From assembly GCA_028015205.1 (NCBI GenBank), contig CM051519.1:38235979-38299978 (forward strand): a stretch of 64,000 nt of DNA. Reading direction: 5' to 3'. The DNA comes from Mytilisepta virgata. Lineage: Eukaryota; Mollusca; Bivalvia; Mytilida; Mytilidae. Positions 1 through 12,200 of the stretch are shown in pieces. The notes beneath the pieces are model-generated. The model searched no databases. It saw only the letters and a list, made by a program, of their open reading frames with translations, and had not been told where the DNA came from. Position 1 is the first letter of the stretch. The number at the start of each line of letters is the position of its first letter. A program made the translations under genes and the position numbers.

Positions 1-607
1 TGAAGTAGAGTAGATTCTTCTACTTCCCTCAGAGATCATGTCCATTTTTGCATTTATTCTTAAGTGTCTGCTCCTTTTTAAAGTTTAGGTCCAAGTTATG
101 GTAAGTGGCAAAATTAGATTAGTGTGTTTCTGCTGAATAATACATATAATTTTATATTCATGCAGTTTTACATTGGAATATTAGGTACATAGTACATTAG
201 CAATAATATAAATTAGACTTGTTAGCTGGTAAATATTGTGTGATACTGAGGGCAATAAATGACATTTCACAGACCAGAGGAAAATTATGGACCATAAGAC
301 AAACAATGATTAGGAAACACCATACATGTATAATTAATTTTTTGTAACCATGTATGCATCCATCTTATTGAAAGACTTTGCAGTTGCAGATGTAAAATTG
401 AAACAAGGTAAATTTTTAAATAATTTTCACTGTTTCTAGAGTTGATGAAATTTAGTAGGAGATATTGCTTATCATTGATATGTTTTCTAGAATAATTTAG
501 AATCACAGCTCTAAGAACATGATTTGACTCTTAAATATTATTTGTACAGTATGATTGAAAGTGTAATGGAGAATCTTGTACATATCATCACTGTTGCTCA
601 TTTTCAG

Positions 608-3222
608 GATTTTCTGATCAGAATTCCAATACTGAAAAGCTGAGTTCAAACATAGTTCCAATGTATGATGGATTTAGAGATGGTGAGTTTTATTTATTCT
701 TACTGTGCAGAATCTAATGTGTATTATTTGATGAATATTTCAGGAAATGAACATTTTTATTTATTTGGCATTGCATGGCATATCAGAGTATTTAGATGAC
801 TTCAAAATTTGACATATAAGAGGTTACACATGATCTATAATTCAAAATATGTCAATTGTTCACTATTACCAAATTGTATTTTTGGCAAGTTTAATCATAA
901 ACATTCTTGTATTTCTGTAAGTAAATTTCATATTCATACATTATGTATCAAGATTTTCAGCATAGGTAGTGCAGAGGGAAATTAACAACTTTGTCTGGAT
1001 ATTGATTAACACCTGTTTTATTTCTTAACATTTAAAAACATTGTGAAAAAAATTCTGATTCACATGTAGGGATTTTGTGTCCAGAATTAATCCTCCAAAT
1101 CCCTTCTTTCATAGTATAAGCCCCTATCACAGAAGAATTTTGAATGTGTTTAATTTTGAACCTAGGAATATGGAAATACTTGTTGAAGTTAGTTCTAGAT
1201 TATGCTGATCAGAGATCTGGTATGGAAGTCATAGTTGGTCCTGCTTTTGACAATAAAAGAGATGGATTGTGGGAGGAAATTTCTGATGAAACAAGGTAAA
1301 AAATTAATCAGGTTTAAAATTTAAAGCATGTAAATATAATAGGGAATGGAAACGGGGAATGTGTCAAAAAGACAACAACCTGACCAAAGAGCAGAAAACA
1401 GCTCAAGGCTACCAATGGGTCTTCAATGCGGCGAGAAAATCCTGCACCCAGAGGCAGGCTTCAGCTGGCCCCCTAAGCAATAATGCATACTACTTCAGCG
1501 AAAAAGCTTTTTGTGAAACCATTGAAAGAAAAAAAGAAAACATTAAATATATTAGACTCCAGAAGTGGTTAGTAATCCATTCAGCGAATAAGTTTAAATT
1601 GAATTAATTGTAAACAAACCTAACAGTACAATAGTGTTTCTTATTTTCTTGTAAATAATATTAACTGTCAAATTTTGGTCTTTTCATTGTTTTTGCAATG
1701 CTTGATTGTTCAGGTACACGTGCAGGAGGTTTATGGAATGACCTGTTTTATATCCCATTTGTACATGGACTTGTCTCCCTTTTGTTGCTTTATATGTAGA
1801 CTTTTTTATTTGTTTCAGATATGTAAATGAGGGAGGAGTACCATTACCAACACACTATTACATAATAGTTATAGGATGTAAAAATGGAGACATTACCAGC
1901 TGTCAAACTGATAATCTAGAAATACTGTCATTTATATTACCACATCTTCCTGAAGTACCAAACTGTATGGTAAGTTACAATATAAACAGGAAGATACTGT
2001 CTATGGTAAGTTACAATATAAACAGGAAGATACTGACATCATACAAATAATGTAGATTGATTGAGTTGTTGTTTGCTTAAAGTCTAGGGGCAAATATTTC
2101 ATGCTTCTTCAGGACGAGAACCAGTTCAACAATTTATCAAACACAACTCAAATAGGGATGGGTCGGGACACAAAAGGGAACCAATATTGATTGCCACTGT
2201 AAAAGGAGGATGGTTGGGTAGGGTCGGATAATTTTGCCTTCTGTAGTGGCCATCAGCCTACTCTTTTTAGAAAACTACAGAAGGGGTCTTAAGCGTGCAG
2301 GGAGTGTGGCATTCTCCAAACTCATTACCTACTATGGTCCGCAGTCAGTCTTTCCATATTATGACCTGACAACACCCCAAGGAGGGGTCTTCCCTACCCA
2401 CCACCTGTGGACGCACTAGGCAGCTCTATGGGTTTAGCCCGTTGTGATCCATCACAGGTGCCTAGCAAATAATGTAGAAATACTGTAATCTGTATTACCA
2501 TGTTTATCTGACGAACCAAACAGTGATAATTCAGGGAGATTCTATTGGTTGTCACAGATTGTATAGAAATACTGTCATTTATATTACCCACTGTATTAAG
2601 ATATATATGGTTAGATTGAAAACTCAGAGACAATCAACTGTTATTTAATATACTACCTCATCCTTCTGAGATACGAAAATGTACTGTTAATTACCACAAG
2701 CAGATATTTGTTATACAGATTATCAAATTTGCCATGGCACCAATGTGTTTATGTAGCTAGAAATATTACCAGCTGTAATTAAAAATGAAAGCTTCATCAA
2801 CATAACCCAAAAATAATTAAGAGACTGTCGGATATTTTTTTATCCTTGCAAATTTAGTTACTAAAATGTGTGGTGAGTAATTGTACATGTAAATGCAGAG
2901 AGATTTATTGTAAATTATAATTGTATTGCTGGAGATATTAATAATTAATGGCAGTGGCGTGTTTGTGTGACATATAGTTTATATAAATAATCAGTTGAAA
3001 ATATAAACATTTTCAGCCAGAAGAACATTACCTGCTGGAAAATGTAGCAAGGATAAGAGATATAGAATTACTGACAGGCATTGAGTTTATGACAAGGTTG
3101 CCAGTAGATGTTTCCTCAAGACACAGGACATTTTTACCAACAGCATTGTGGAAACCATCTTCAGGATCCTTGAAATGGAAAGATATACCCTGTGGTACAT
3201 CTAATGTTGATGCTTGTCCTGG
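608..3222 (+). CDS. ENPP module A (partial): C-terminal part of nuclease-like domain
   Basis: Exons 608-682, 1166-1295, 1819-1969 and 3017-3222. The peptide begins [20 protein letters not shown], then [19 protein letters not shown] and [14 protein letters not shown]. This matches the nuclease-like domain, whose calcium loop is normally DxNxDGxxD. Here the loop is D-N-K-R-D-G-L-W-E, so the third position is Lys and the ninth Glu. The exon at 1819 ends in PEVPNC-M. The last exon carries [11 protein letters not shown], the family's conserved late motif, and ends in a short Cys-containing linker (TSNVDACPG) running directly into module B. Exon lengths 130, 151 and 206 match or nearly match those in B and C. 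The phosphodiesterase half of module A lies upstream of the window. Confidence 0.85.
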
Positions 3223-6200
3223 GTACATAAAAATTTGTGTATTTAGCAAATTATTTTTTGATGGAAAAGTAAAAAGGTGAAGTGGAGTGGATTAAACAAA
3301 AAAGGAACCACCCATTAAAAACTTTTGCCAAAACTTAATAAGTTTATCAACATGGAAAATATTTTCTCCCATTCTTGGTGCATTTCCACACTTCTCAGCA
3401 CAGTGGTTAAACATTTAATTCCCAAAGGAATATAGAGTCTCTTGCAATTTCTCCACCGCTATTCATGGATTATACATTTATCGGAGCGATAAACTATAGA
3501 AGTTCTGAAATGGCGTCCATGTAAAAAAATTGCGTAACAACGACATTTTCTTAAGGTTTTTGTCAAAAATTATAGCAGTAATAGATTCTCCTTCAATTAA
3601 CTCGTCAGTTATGGAATTTCTCAACCCTCAATAGTTAAATTTTAGATTTTAACACACTCACTAAAGCTCGCCTGTTGAAAATCAAAAATTTACTTATGTT
3701 TTACTGTGACTAATATTTAGGGTATGACATCGAAATGTCCATTGGTAGAGCACATCATTCTTTATTTTTAGGTCAAAGTTGCAGTGCAAAAGATTACTTT
3801 TGTCTGGAGATTAACCAATCTTCTTATGTTCATATTTGTCTTGTTTATGAAATATTAATGTTATTTTTTGTAGGAAAATTCCATTGCTGTTGATATCCCT
3901 GGATGGATTTAGAGCAGATTATGTGACAAGAAAGTTAACTCCAGTGATAGAGAAACTTAGGACATGTGGTGTACACACACCATACATGAGATCTGTTTAT
4001 CCAACAGTTACCTTTCCTAACCACTATACAATAGTTACGGTATGTTATAGAGAATAATTTTAAATTTTACTTGTATCACTCAGAAATGTAGACAGCTGAA
4101 AAGATAATGCAGTCTTGAACATTTTTAGCTCATCTGACCCAAAGGGAAATGTTAGCTGTTGCCATCACTTGGCGTCCATCGTCCAGTGTCTGGCCTATAT
4201 AAAAGTTTCCTTTAAAAATTTTCTGCTCTGAAACAACTGGGGCTAATTGGTACCAAATTTTGGTGGAATTGTCCTTGGGTGGCCCCCTTTTTAAAGTGTT
4301 ACCGACGTCCCTGACTTCCAACCAACATGGCTGCTGTTACTAAAAATAGAAAGAAGGGGGAATGAATTTATAAAATCTTTCTATGAACTACATGGGCAGA
4401 TGGAACAAAATTAGGCAGCAATGGTTCTTAGGTGGTCCTCTTTCAGATTTGTGTCCAATGACCTAGATGGCACTACAATCAAATTTAGTTTAACATAGGA
4501 CCCTATGGAAAATTCATTTAAAATTTTTCTTGTCTGAAACCACTTGACCAATTGAAACCAGTATTGACAGCAATAGTTCTTAGATACTCCTCTTTCAACA
4601 TTGTGCAGAATGACCAGGACTGTCAACGAAGGTGGCTGCACAGCCAAACTTAGCAAAGATATTTATCATATGATGATGACTGTCAACTGAGATTGCCATC
4701 AATCCCTAACATTCGATCAGATGGGAAAATTCCGTTCATCTTCTTTTGTGAAACTTGGTCCAGTTTAAACAAAGCTCAGTACCAATGGTAATTACATGAA
4801 AATGATCTAGTGTAAAGAAAATGTCGATTTATCCCAATCACCAACCCTTTACTTAATACTGTTTTTATGGCTGTTGATTGCAAATGGAATCCAGGTGAGC
4901 AATACAGACTCCTGGGAGCCTTAAGTTATGTCTGTCAATATCTTTTGACTGTAATTGTATTTAAACATTAAGAGTTACGGCCTGGATGATAAAAACTGTT
5001 TCTAGATGTAATGACCATATATTTTATATGAACCAAAAAATTGCAGATATTTGCATGTTAAATTTTGAGAAACAAATTCTCATTTTACCAAATTATAATT
5101 CCATATTTTTTATAGGGCTTGTATCCAGAGTCTCATGGTATTATATCTAATAACATGTACGATGCTGAAATTGGAGAAGTTTTTACTTTATCTAGCAAAA
5201 CCAAAGGTGACCCAAGATGGTGGGGAGGAGAACCTGTAAGTTTATTATTTTATTTTTGTTTAATTTCATGAAAAAGGAATAGAATTGAGAAAAAAGTGAC
5301 ATTAATTATAACATTATCTAAATTGAATGTGTATATAGATACTGTAAGTCGGTTTAGAGGTCATCATTTGTTGTTTAATGGATTTAACTTTAATTTATAA
5401 TATAAAGCCAACTGTATAGAACTATATTGTAAGGCTTTGTAAGAAAACATTAGGACTGTTGAGGGCACTAATTACTTAAAACTTTTACAATAGACATACA
5501 GGTTAAATTTACTAGGAATATTCATTCTAATGCAAACCTTTGGTTGTATTTAACATTGATGCTAAATGGGTGACAGTGAAAATTGCAAGCCATAAATTCT
5601 GCAGTTGATGTCCAATGTCTTCAAAGCATAGCTTCCAGATTTCCCAACAAAACTCTTTTTAGTTTAAAATCTGTAAACTCAATATGTTCTATCGTGTTGC
5701 CAGCAACCATCAGATCCACAATTGATGCCAACAAATAATTATATACAATACAGTTATCTCCTCATTGAATGTGATGAATAATCTTTTTTTACATAAGTGT
5801 CCTAATAACAGTTCTCAACAGTTAAAGTTGAATATTTTTTGTAAAAACTGACCATTTTAGATTTGGACAACTGGCAAGAAACAAGGAAAGAAAACATATA
5901 CTTACTTTTGGCCTGGATCAGATGTGAATGTTTCAGGTAGATGACTTCAGCTATTCACATTTTTAAATAATACAGTAATGTCTCAGGATTAGAAGAGAGA
6001 CAAGAAAGGCTAAAAAATTTTAACTAACTGAAATGCCTAAATTAATTGGGGGGGGGGGGGGGGGGGGGGTAACATGACCATTTTATGATGGGATGTGGGT
6101 CTGTGGACTCGAAACCCATACCCGAAATTATCAGCATTAGGGAGCAACCATTTGATATTTAGGGGGGAGGGGGGCTAGGATCAAATGTCAAATGTTTGAT

Positions 6201-9200
6201 CCTGCCTATTTGTTCTGTCAAAATTTTGATCCTGGATTTTTTTTGGCCGCTGTTGCCGCCTAAATTTTTATTTTCATTTAAACCAAAAAATTTTCCCTAT
6301 TTTTACAAGCATTGCATTCTTAGTTTTGAATACTTTTGTGTTTTATTATCTTAATAAAAACTTGAACTTTATTTGAGTTGTATAAAAAGATCAGAAATGT
6401 TAAAAGTAAAAAAGTTTAAGAGAACATTAACTAATGGGAGGCAACTCTGTAAACATCCCAATTTTAGCAGAGGGAAAATCCAACATAAAGTGGTGAATGA
6501 ACCCTGAAACTATATGCTTTAAAAACCGATATATATACTCTTTCAAATGCCTGTAATAATACACCTCTAAATTTTGCACATAAGACTTGCTGTCAGCAAG
6601 AATTTCTTTGCACATGGGTCTTGCCAATCATGGAAAAATAGAGAATAAAGTCCTTCCACTTGACACACATTTTTAGAAAGAGTGGATGATAATATATCAG
6701 TTTACAGTTATTGACTGGGTCCGAGAACCACAGCTGTTTTGTTTGACCCGAGGACTGAACTGTTGAGTCAGAAGGTCAAACAATACAACTGTTGTCCAAG
6801 GAACCAGTCAATAACTGTATTATTATACCAAAGTGATCTGCACATGGAGCTGCTGTTTATAGTACCCAATCAAAATAAGGCAAGCAGTCAACAGTTCAGA
6901 ACTGTTGACGGTCAACAGTTCGGTAATCTGAAGAATTTGAGCATTGTTTTAAAAAAGTCAAAATGTTGAATATAATCTCTATTTAATTTATATAGGAAAA
7001 AAATCAAAAGGTATAACAATTAACTTTAATCATCCTTATTAATAGGAGTTATTGTTCAAAACAGTAACAAAAAGACCAAAGAAAGCAACAGATTTGGAGA
7101 AAACAAAATTTGAAGTTTAAGTTCTTTTAAAATTTTGCCTTCCATAATCAATTTATTTATACAGAAATTTTAGAGCATATTGAGTCAACTTGGTTTTTTT
7201 TGTTTTATTTACAGGAAGTTATCCAGATAGATGGCATGCCTATGATGGGTAGGTAATGATAAATACTTCTGTTAGGTCATATGAATTGGTTCTCTGAAAT
7301 ATACATACATTGTTTACTAGAAATTATGAAAATATCACTTATTATACCCTTATGTTTTGACTGTATATGATTTTATATATAAAATAAGTAACATTTTAAT
7401 TGTTTTTAAGGTGTTCTATCATTATCCTGTATGAAGTGACTGTTCAAGGTCAACAGTTTTTGAACTGTTGATTTGTTGACCATCTGCCTGAATTTGTTGC
7501 TTGATAAAGTCATGCCCAAAAATTCTGTTTCTCAATATATAAGATACAAAAAAAAACAATAATAGACTAAGTCCTTATACAAAAGCTGTCAGTATTTTAC
7601 TTCAATCTTCAAAATATTGGGCCGGTGAGAGTTGTATACAATCAAATTCACAACTTATTCTCTGGACTTCATTGATTTTTGAGTAGCAGTTAGCTGACCT
7701 AGTTTACACAGAAATAATTTCAGTCCGTATTACTATGATTCATTTGCAAGTTAAAATTTCATTTTTTTTTTAAAGTAAAATAGGATATCCAGAGAGACTA
7801 CAAACAGTGGTAGAATGGCTAACATTGCCAGACGACCAGAAACCAGATATTGTAACATTATACTTTGATGAACCAGATCATGCAGGGCACCAGAAGGGAC
7901 CAGAAAGTGAATTGGTAGTATTTTGAAAATACTTTAATAAAACTTTTTCTAATATGTTAAAAAATTGGCTTCTTCAGGGTCCGATTTCACAAATATTTGT
8001 TCGACTATGATTAGCCGTAAGTGTGATCTGATTTTCGGTCACTGTAAAAATTTGTTCTTTTGATGTAACGGAACTGATCATAGTCATATGAACATTTGTG
8101 AAATAGGCACTGGTATTCCGAATTTCTTTGTTTTTATGTACCCACTGATGTGAAAGGGATATGTTTAATCTTATCATTTTTTGGAATTAGTTCAAGCATC
8201 TTTTCAAATTATTAAAACTAAAATATATTATTTAATTTAATTATACATACAAGATGCTAGAAAACTTGGATTGTTACTTTATAGTGACCTAAAAATCACA
8301 ATTTGAAAGAAAATTTCAAATAGTTGACTCTAGTTATCTCGAACATATTTACATGTAAGTCGAAATTCGGGGTAACTTGAATTATCTGTTTGGACCCTCA
8401 ACAACAGTAACTATACAGAATTACTCCTGATATCGTGAATTTTGGCTTAAGTTGAACGAGATTTTGAGGTCCCAATGGATTCGACATACCGAGACTTGAC
8501 TGTATATGTTTTGCATTACTACTAACAAAATATTACATATACTCATCAGTACATTTACTGATTCGGACAGATGAGGGATAATAAGCATAGAACTTGGAAT
8601 TGACCTAAACAACTTATAGATTATAAAACATACATTGGGTTTGTACATGTATGGTAACTATTGCTGAGAGAACTGGGTCAAGCCGCGCAATTGTTTTCCT
8701 GTTACAGAAGTCATGAAATAATAGGCTGCCATTAAGTCTGTACGTTTCGTTGAAACATGGGAGATGGCTCAAAACGATCGCCATACAATGGCACATATCC
8801 AGTTAAAATCTCGGGGTGTGAAGTCAGTCTACTTTTTCCGTAATTTTAGAAATCACGAGCCATGGTAAAAAAGTCTCCTTCCGCAAAGTAAAATGTACCT
8901 CTTTCATGCTCTCCATGTAGAATAAAAATTTTCTTGGTTTTATTCATTTAATCCTTTCAATATTTCTATGTCAAATGTCTCAGGTAAATACACCTTTAAA
9001 ACAACACTAGTTATTCTGTTATCATGGTTGGTTTTGTTACAGTAGTTCCATATATCATGGTGCAATTATAAATTTTTTAATGGACTTCTTTTGTATCCCT
9101 CAGGTCAAAGTTCATTGCAGGTCTTGAGCCATATTGAAATATGACATATAAATTTTCTCTACATTATGGTATTTGGTTGGTGCGGAAGCTTTTCCTGAAC

Positions 9201-12200
9201 ATAACTGTGCAATATTTTTCAGATCTGAAAGAAAATAAGAAAGATTCAGCATAAATTTGGGCGTAAAGCAAACATGTTTATTTCATGAATAAAAACCAAA
9301 AATCAGTGAAAAAACCAAGATTCATTACTAATATATTTAGAGCCTCAGTTTACTCTTTGGAACTCACTAATGCCTTCTAAAATTATCATTAATATTTATA
9401 CTTTAAAAAAAATCATATAACAGACAAATAAAGGTAACTTTTTATATTTTTTTAGGCTGAAATATTGCAAATTTGGAAAATTATTATCCGTCATTTTAAA
9501 AGTTTCAGCTTGAAATTTTCACATGCTCACAAAAAAATTCAATATTTTTTAACTAATAGCTAGATTATGTAAAGACGAATCTAAAATGGGGTCAAATGTC
9601 AAAATCTGCCCAGTATTAACAATTTTACAGCTATTTAAAAATTTGCAGTTTCTATGTCTGAGAAATGTAAACATCTTGAAGGCGAACAAATTATGATGTT
9701 ATATGAATTATGATGTCATAACTTTATGACGTCACCAAGTATTGTAAAACCCAATTAGTCCTATACTTAACATTTCAACGATAAATGATTAAAGAAAAAA
9801 ATATTAATCTACAAGTAGTAACCAAGGATTTGCATTGAGGAAAAAATGCATAGCAACCAAGGAGAATGAATTTTTTCCATTACACAATCACATGTGCACT
9901 TTGAGATAATTCATCAGTATGTGTATAAATCTATAAGCTTATAAATTTACAGGAACAATAGGTCAGTCCATTTTGCTGCCTGATATTAAAAGTTTAAAAA
10001 CCAAATAAATTCAGTAATACATGTACATTTAAGTTACATGCTGTCATAATGAGTTACTCCCCTTTACAATTGACAAACTGCAAATTCTAAATCACAAGAA
10101 TTTATTCAACCTGTTATTGGTAAATGTTGGTTTAAAATTCTTGTTGAAAGGGATTTGTGGATGATATAGGTCTCTTTGCACCTATTTCCATTAAATACAT
10201 TCATCTAATGTTACAATTATTTAGCTGTGGTTTTCAATGCAACCACCTGTTCGTGTTAACAATTGTCCTTGTTACATGACATGTATGTAGTCTGGCCAAA
10301 ATTGATACATCTAAATAAAAAGCATGTGTTTCCTGCTTATAGTGAGAATTTTTCATCATACAATAACTGACCTGTAATATATTATTAATAGCAATGCAAA
10401 ATCCCTGTGTATTTATTCACACAAACACATGTGTTTCAATGTTTACATCATACATATTACAACTTCCGGTTGGGGGGGGGGGGGGGTATTTGGGTTTCTA
10501 GAATTTTAAGGAATGACAATTTTTTTAAAGATTTTAGTAAAAAAAACAATAATTTTTTCATTTTACTTTATAATATATGTAAAAAATATTATTGCACAAG
10601 ATTTACATTACATATGGACTGTTCAAATTTAGAAAACCCCATTTTCACCTCTTTTGCATTCTTTTTTTAAGCATCACATTAAAGTTTTGGACCGTATGCA
10701 AATATTTTATACTTTTTGTGTTAAATACATACTTAAGGAATTATACTGACCCTAGTTTCTCCATCAGTTGTTTACAGGATGGATCAGCATCACAAAATAT
10801 TCCTTTACACACGTTTGAGATCATGACGTCAAGTTGGGTCAAGCCGCGCAATTGTTTTCCTGTTACAGAAGTCCTGAAATAATAGGCTGCCATTAAGTCT
10901 GTACGTTTCGTTGAAACATGGGAGATGGCTCAAAACGATCGCCATACAATGGCACATATCCAGTTAAAATCTCGGGGTGTGAAGTCAGTCTACTTTTTCC
11001 GTAATTTTAGAAATCACGAGCCATGGTAAAAAAGTCTCCTTCCGCAAAGTAAAATGTACCTCTTTCATGCTCTCCATGTAGAATAAAAATTTTCTTGGTT
11101 TTATTCATTTAATCCTTTCAATATTTCTATGTCAAATGTCTCAGGTAAATACACCTTTAAAACAACACTAGTTATTCTGTTATCATGGTTGGTTTTGTTA
11201 CAGTAGTTCCATATATCATGGTGCAATTATAAATTTTTTAATGGACTTCTTTTGTATCCCTCAGGTCAAAGTTCATTGCAGGTCTTGAGCCAACTGTACA
11301 TGTATGGTAACTATTGCTGAGAGAACTGTACATGTATGGTAACTATTGCTGAGAGAACTGTACATGTATGGTAACTATTGCAGAGAGAACTGTACATGTA
11401 TGGTAACTATTGCAGAGAGAACTGTACATGTATGGTAACTATTGCTGAGAGAACTGTACATGTATGGTAACTATTGCTGAGAGAACTGTACATGTATGGT
11501 AACTATTGCAGAGAGAACTGTACATGTATGGTAACTATTGCAGAGAGAACTGTACATGTATGGTAACTATTGCAGAGAGAACTGTACATGTATGGTAACT
11601 ATTGCAGAGAGAACTGTACATGTATGGTAACTATTGCAGAGAGAACTGTACATGTATGGTAACAATTGCAGAGAGAACTGTACATGTATGGTAACTATTG
11701 CAGAGAGAACTGTACATGTATGGTAACTATTGCAGAGAGAACTGTACATGTATGGTAACTATTGCAGAGAGAACTGTACATGTATGGTAACTATTGCAGA
11801 GAGAACTGTACATGAAAGTATACATAATTTCAATATGAATGATCACAAACCACAAATTACTGCTTTTTACTTAAATTGCCTTAAAAAGGGAAAGATATGA
11901 AAAGTTTAATGAAAGATATGTAACAACATTTTTTTTATTGTTTATGTTATTTTTATTAAGGTAAATGGTAAGCTAGAAACAGTAGATGATTTACTAGGAA
12001 GATTAATGGACAAACTTTATCAACAGGGACTACAGGATTGTGTTAATATTATTGTTATTGCTGATCATGGTACAGTTTTGTTTACTAGATTCTGTATATT
12101 TAACAATTAATCTTTTAATGAAGTTATAACTAAATGTCAATTATTTTATGGAAGTATAACATAAAAGAAATATTTTCATTTTTCCAGTAACAGACTTTAT

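Noticed and set aside
33..100. Possible additional module A exon (CAG at 32, open frame, GTAAGT at 101)
   Set aside because: It is 68 nt and would leave two bases if entered in phase 0, whereas the exon at 608 needs one carried base. The peptide shows no ENPP similarity.
3874..4039. Idea that modules B and C are separate tandem genes
   Set aside because: No Met, signal peptide, somatomedin-B exon, stop or poly(A) signal is seen at either junction, and both junctions use matching phase-2 introns. Not excluded without transcripts, so it is listed as the refuting test.
11567..11749. Repetitive 60-codon minus-strand open frame
   Set aside because: It is the 32-bp minisatellite read in one frame; no start context, splice logic or family resemblance.
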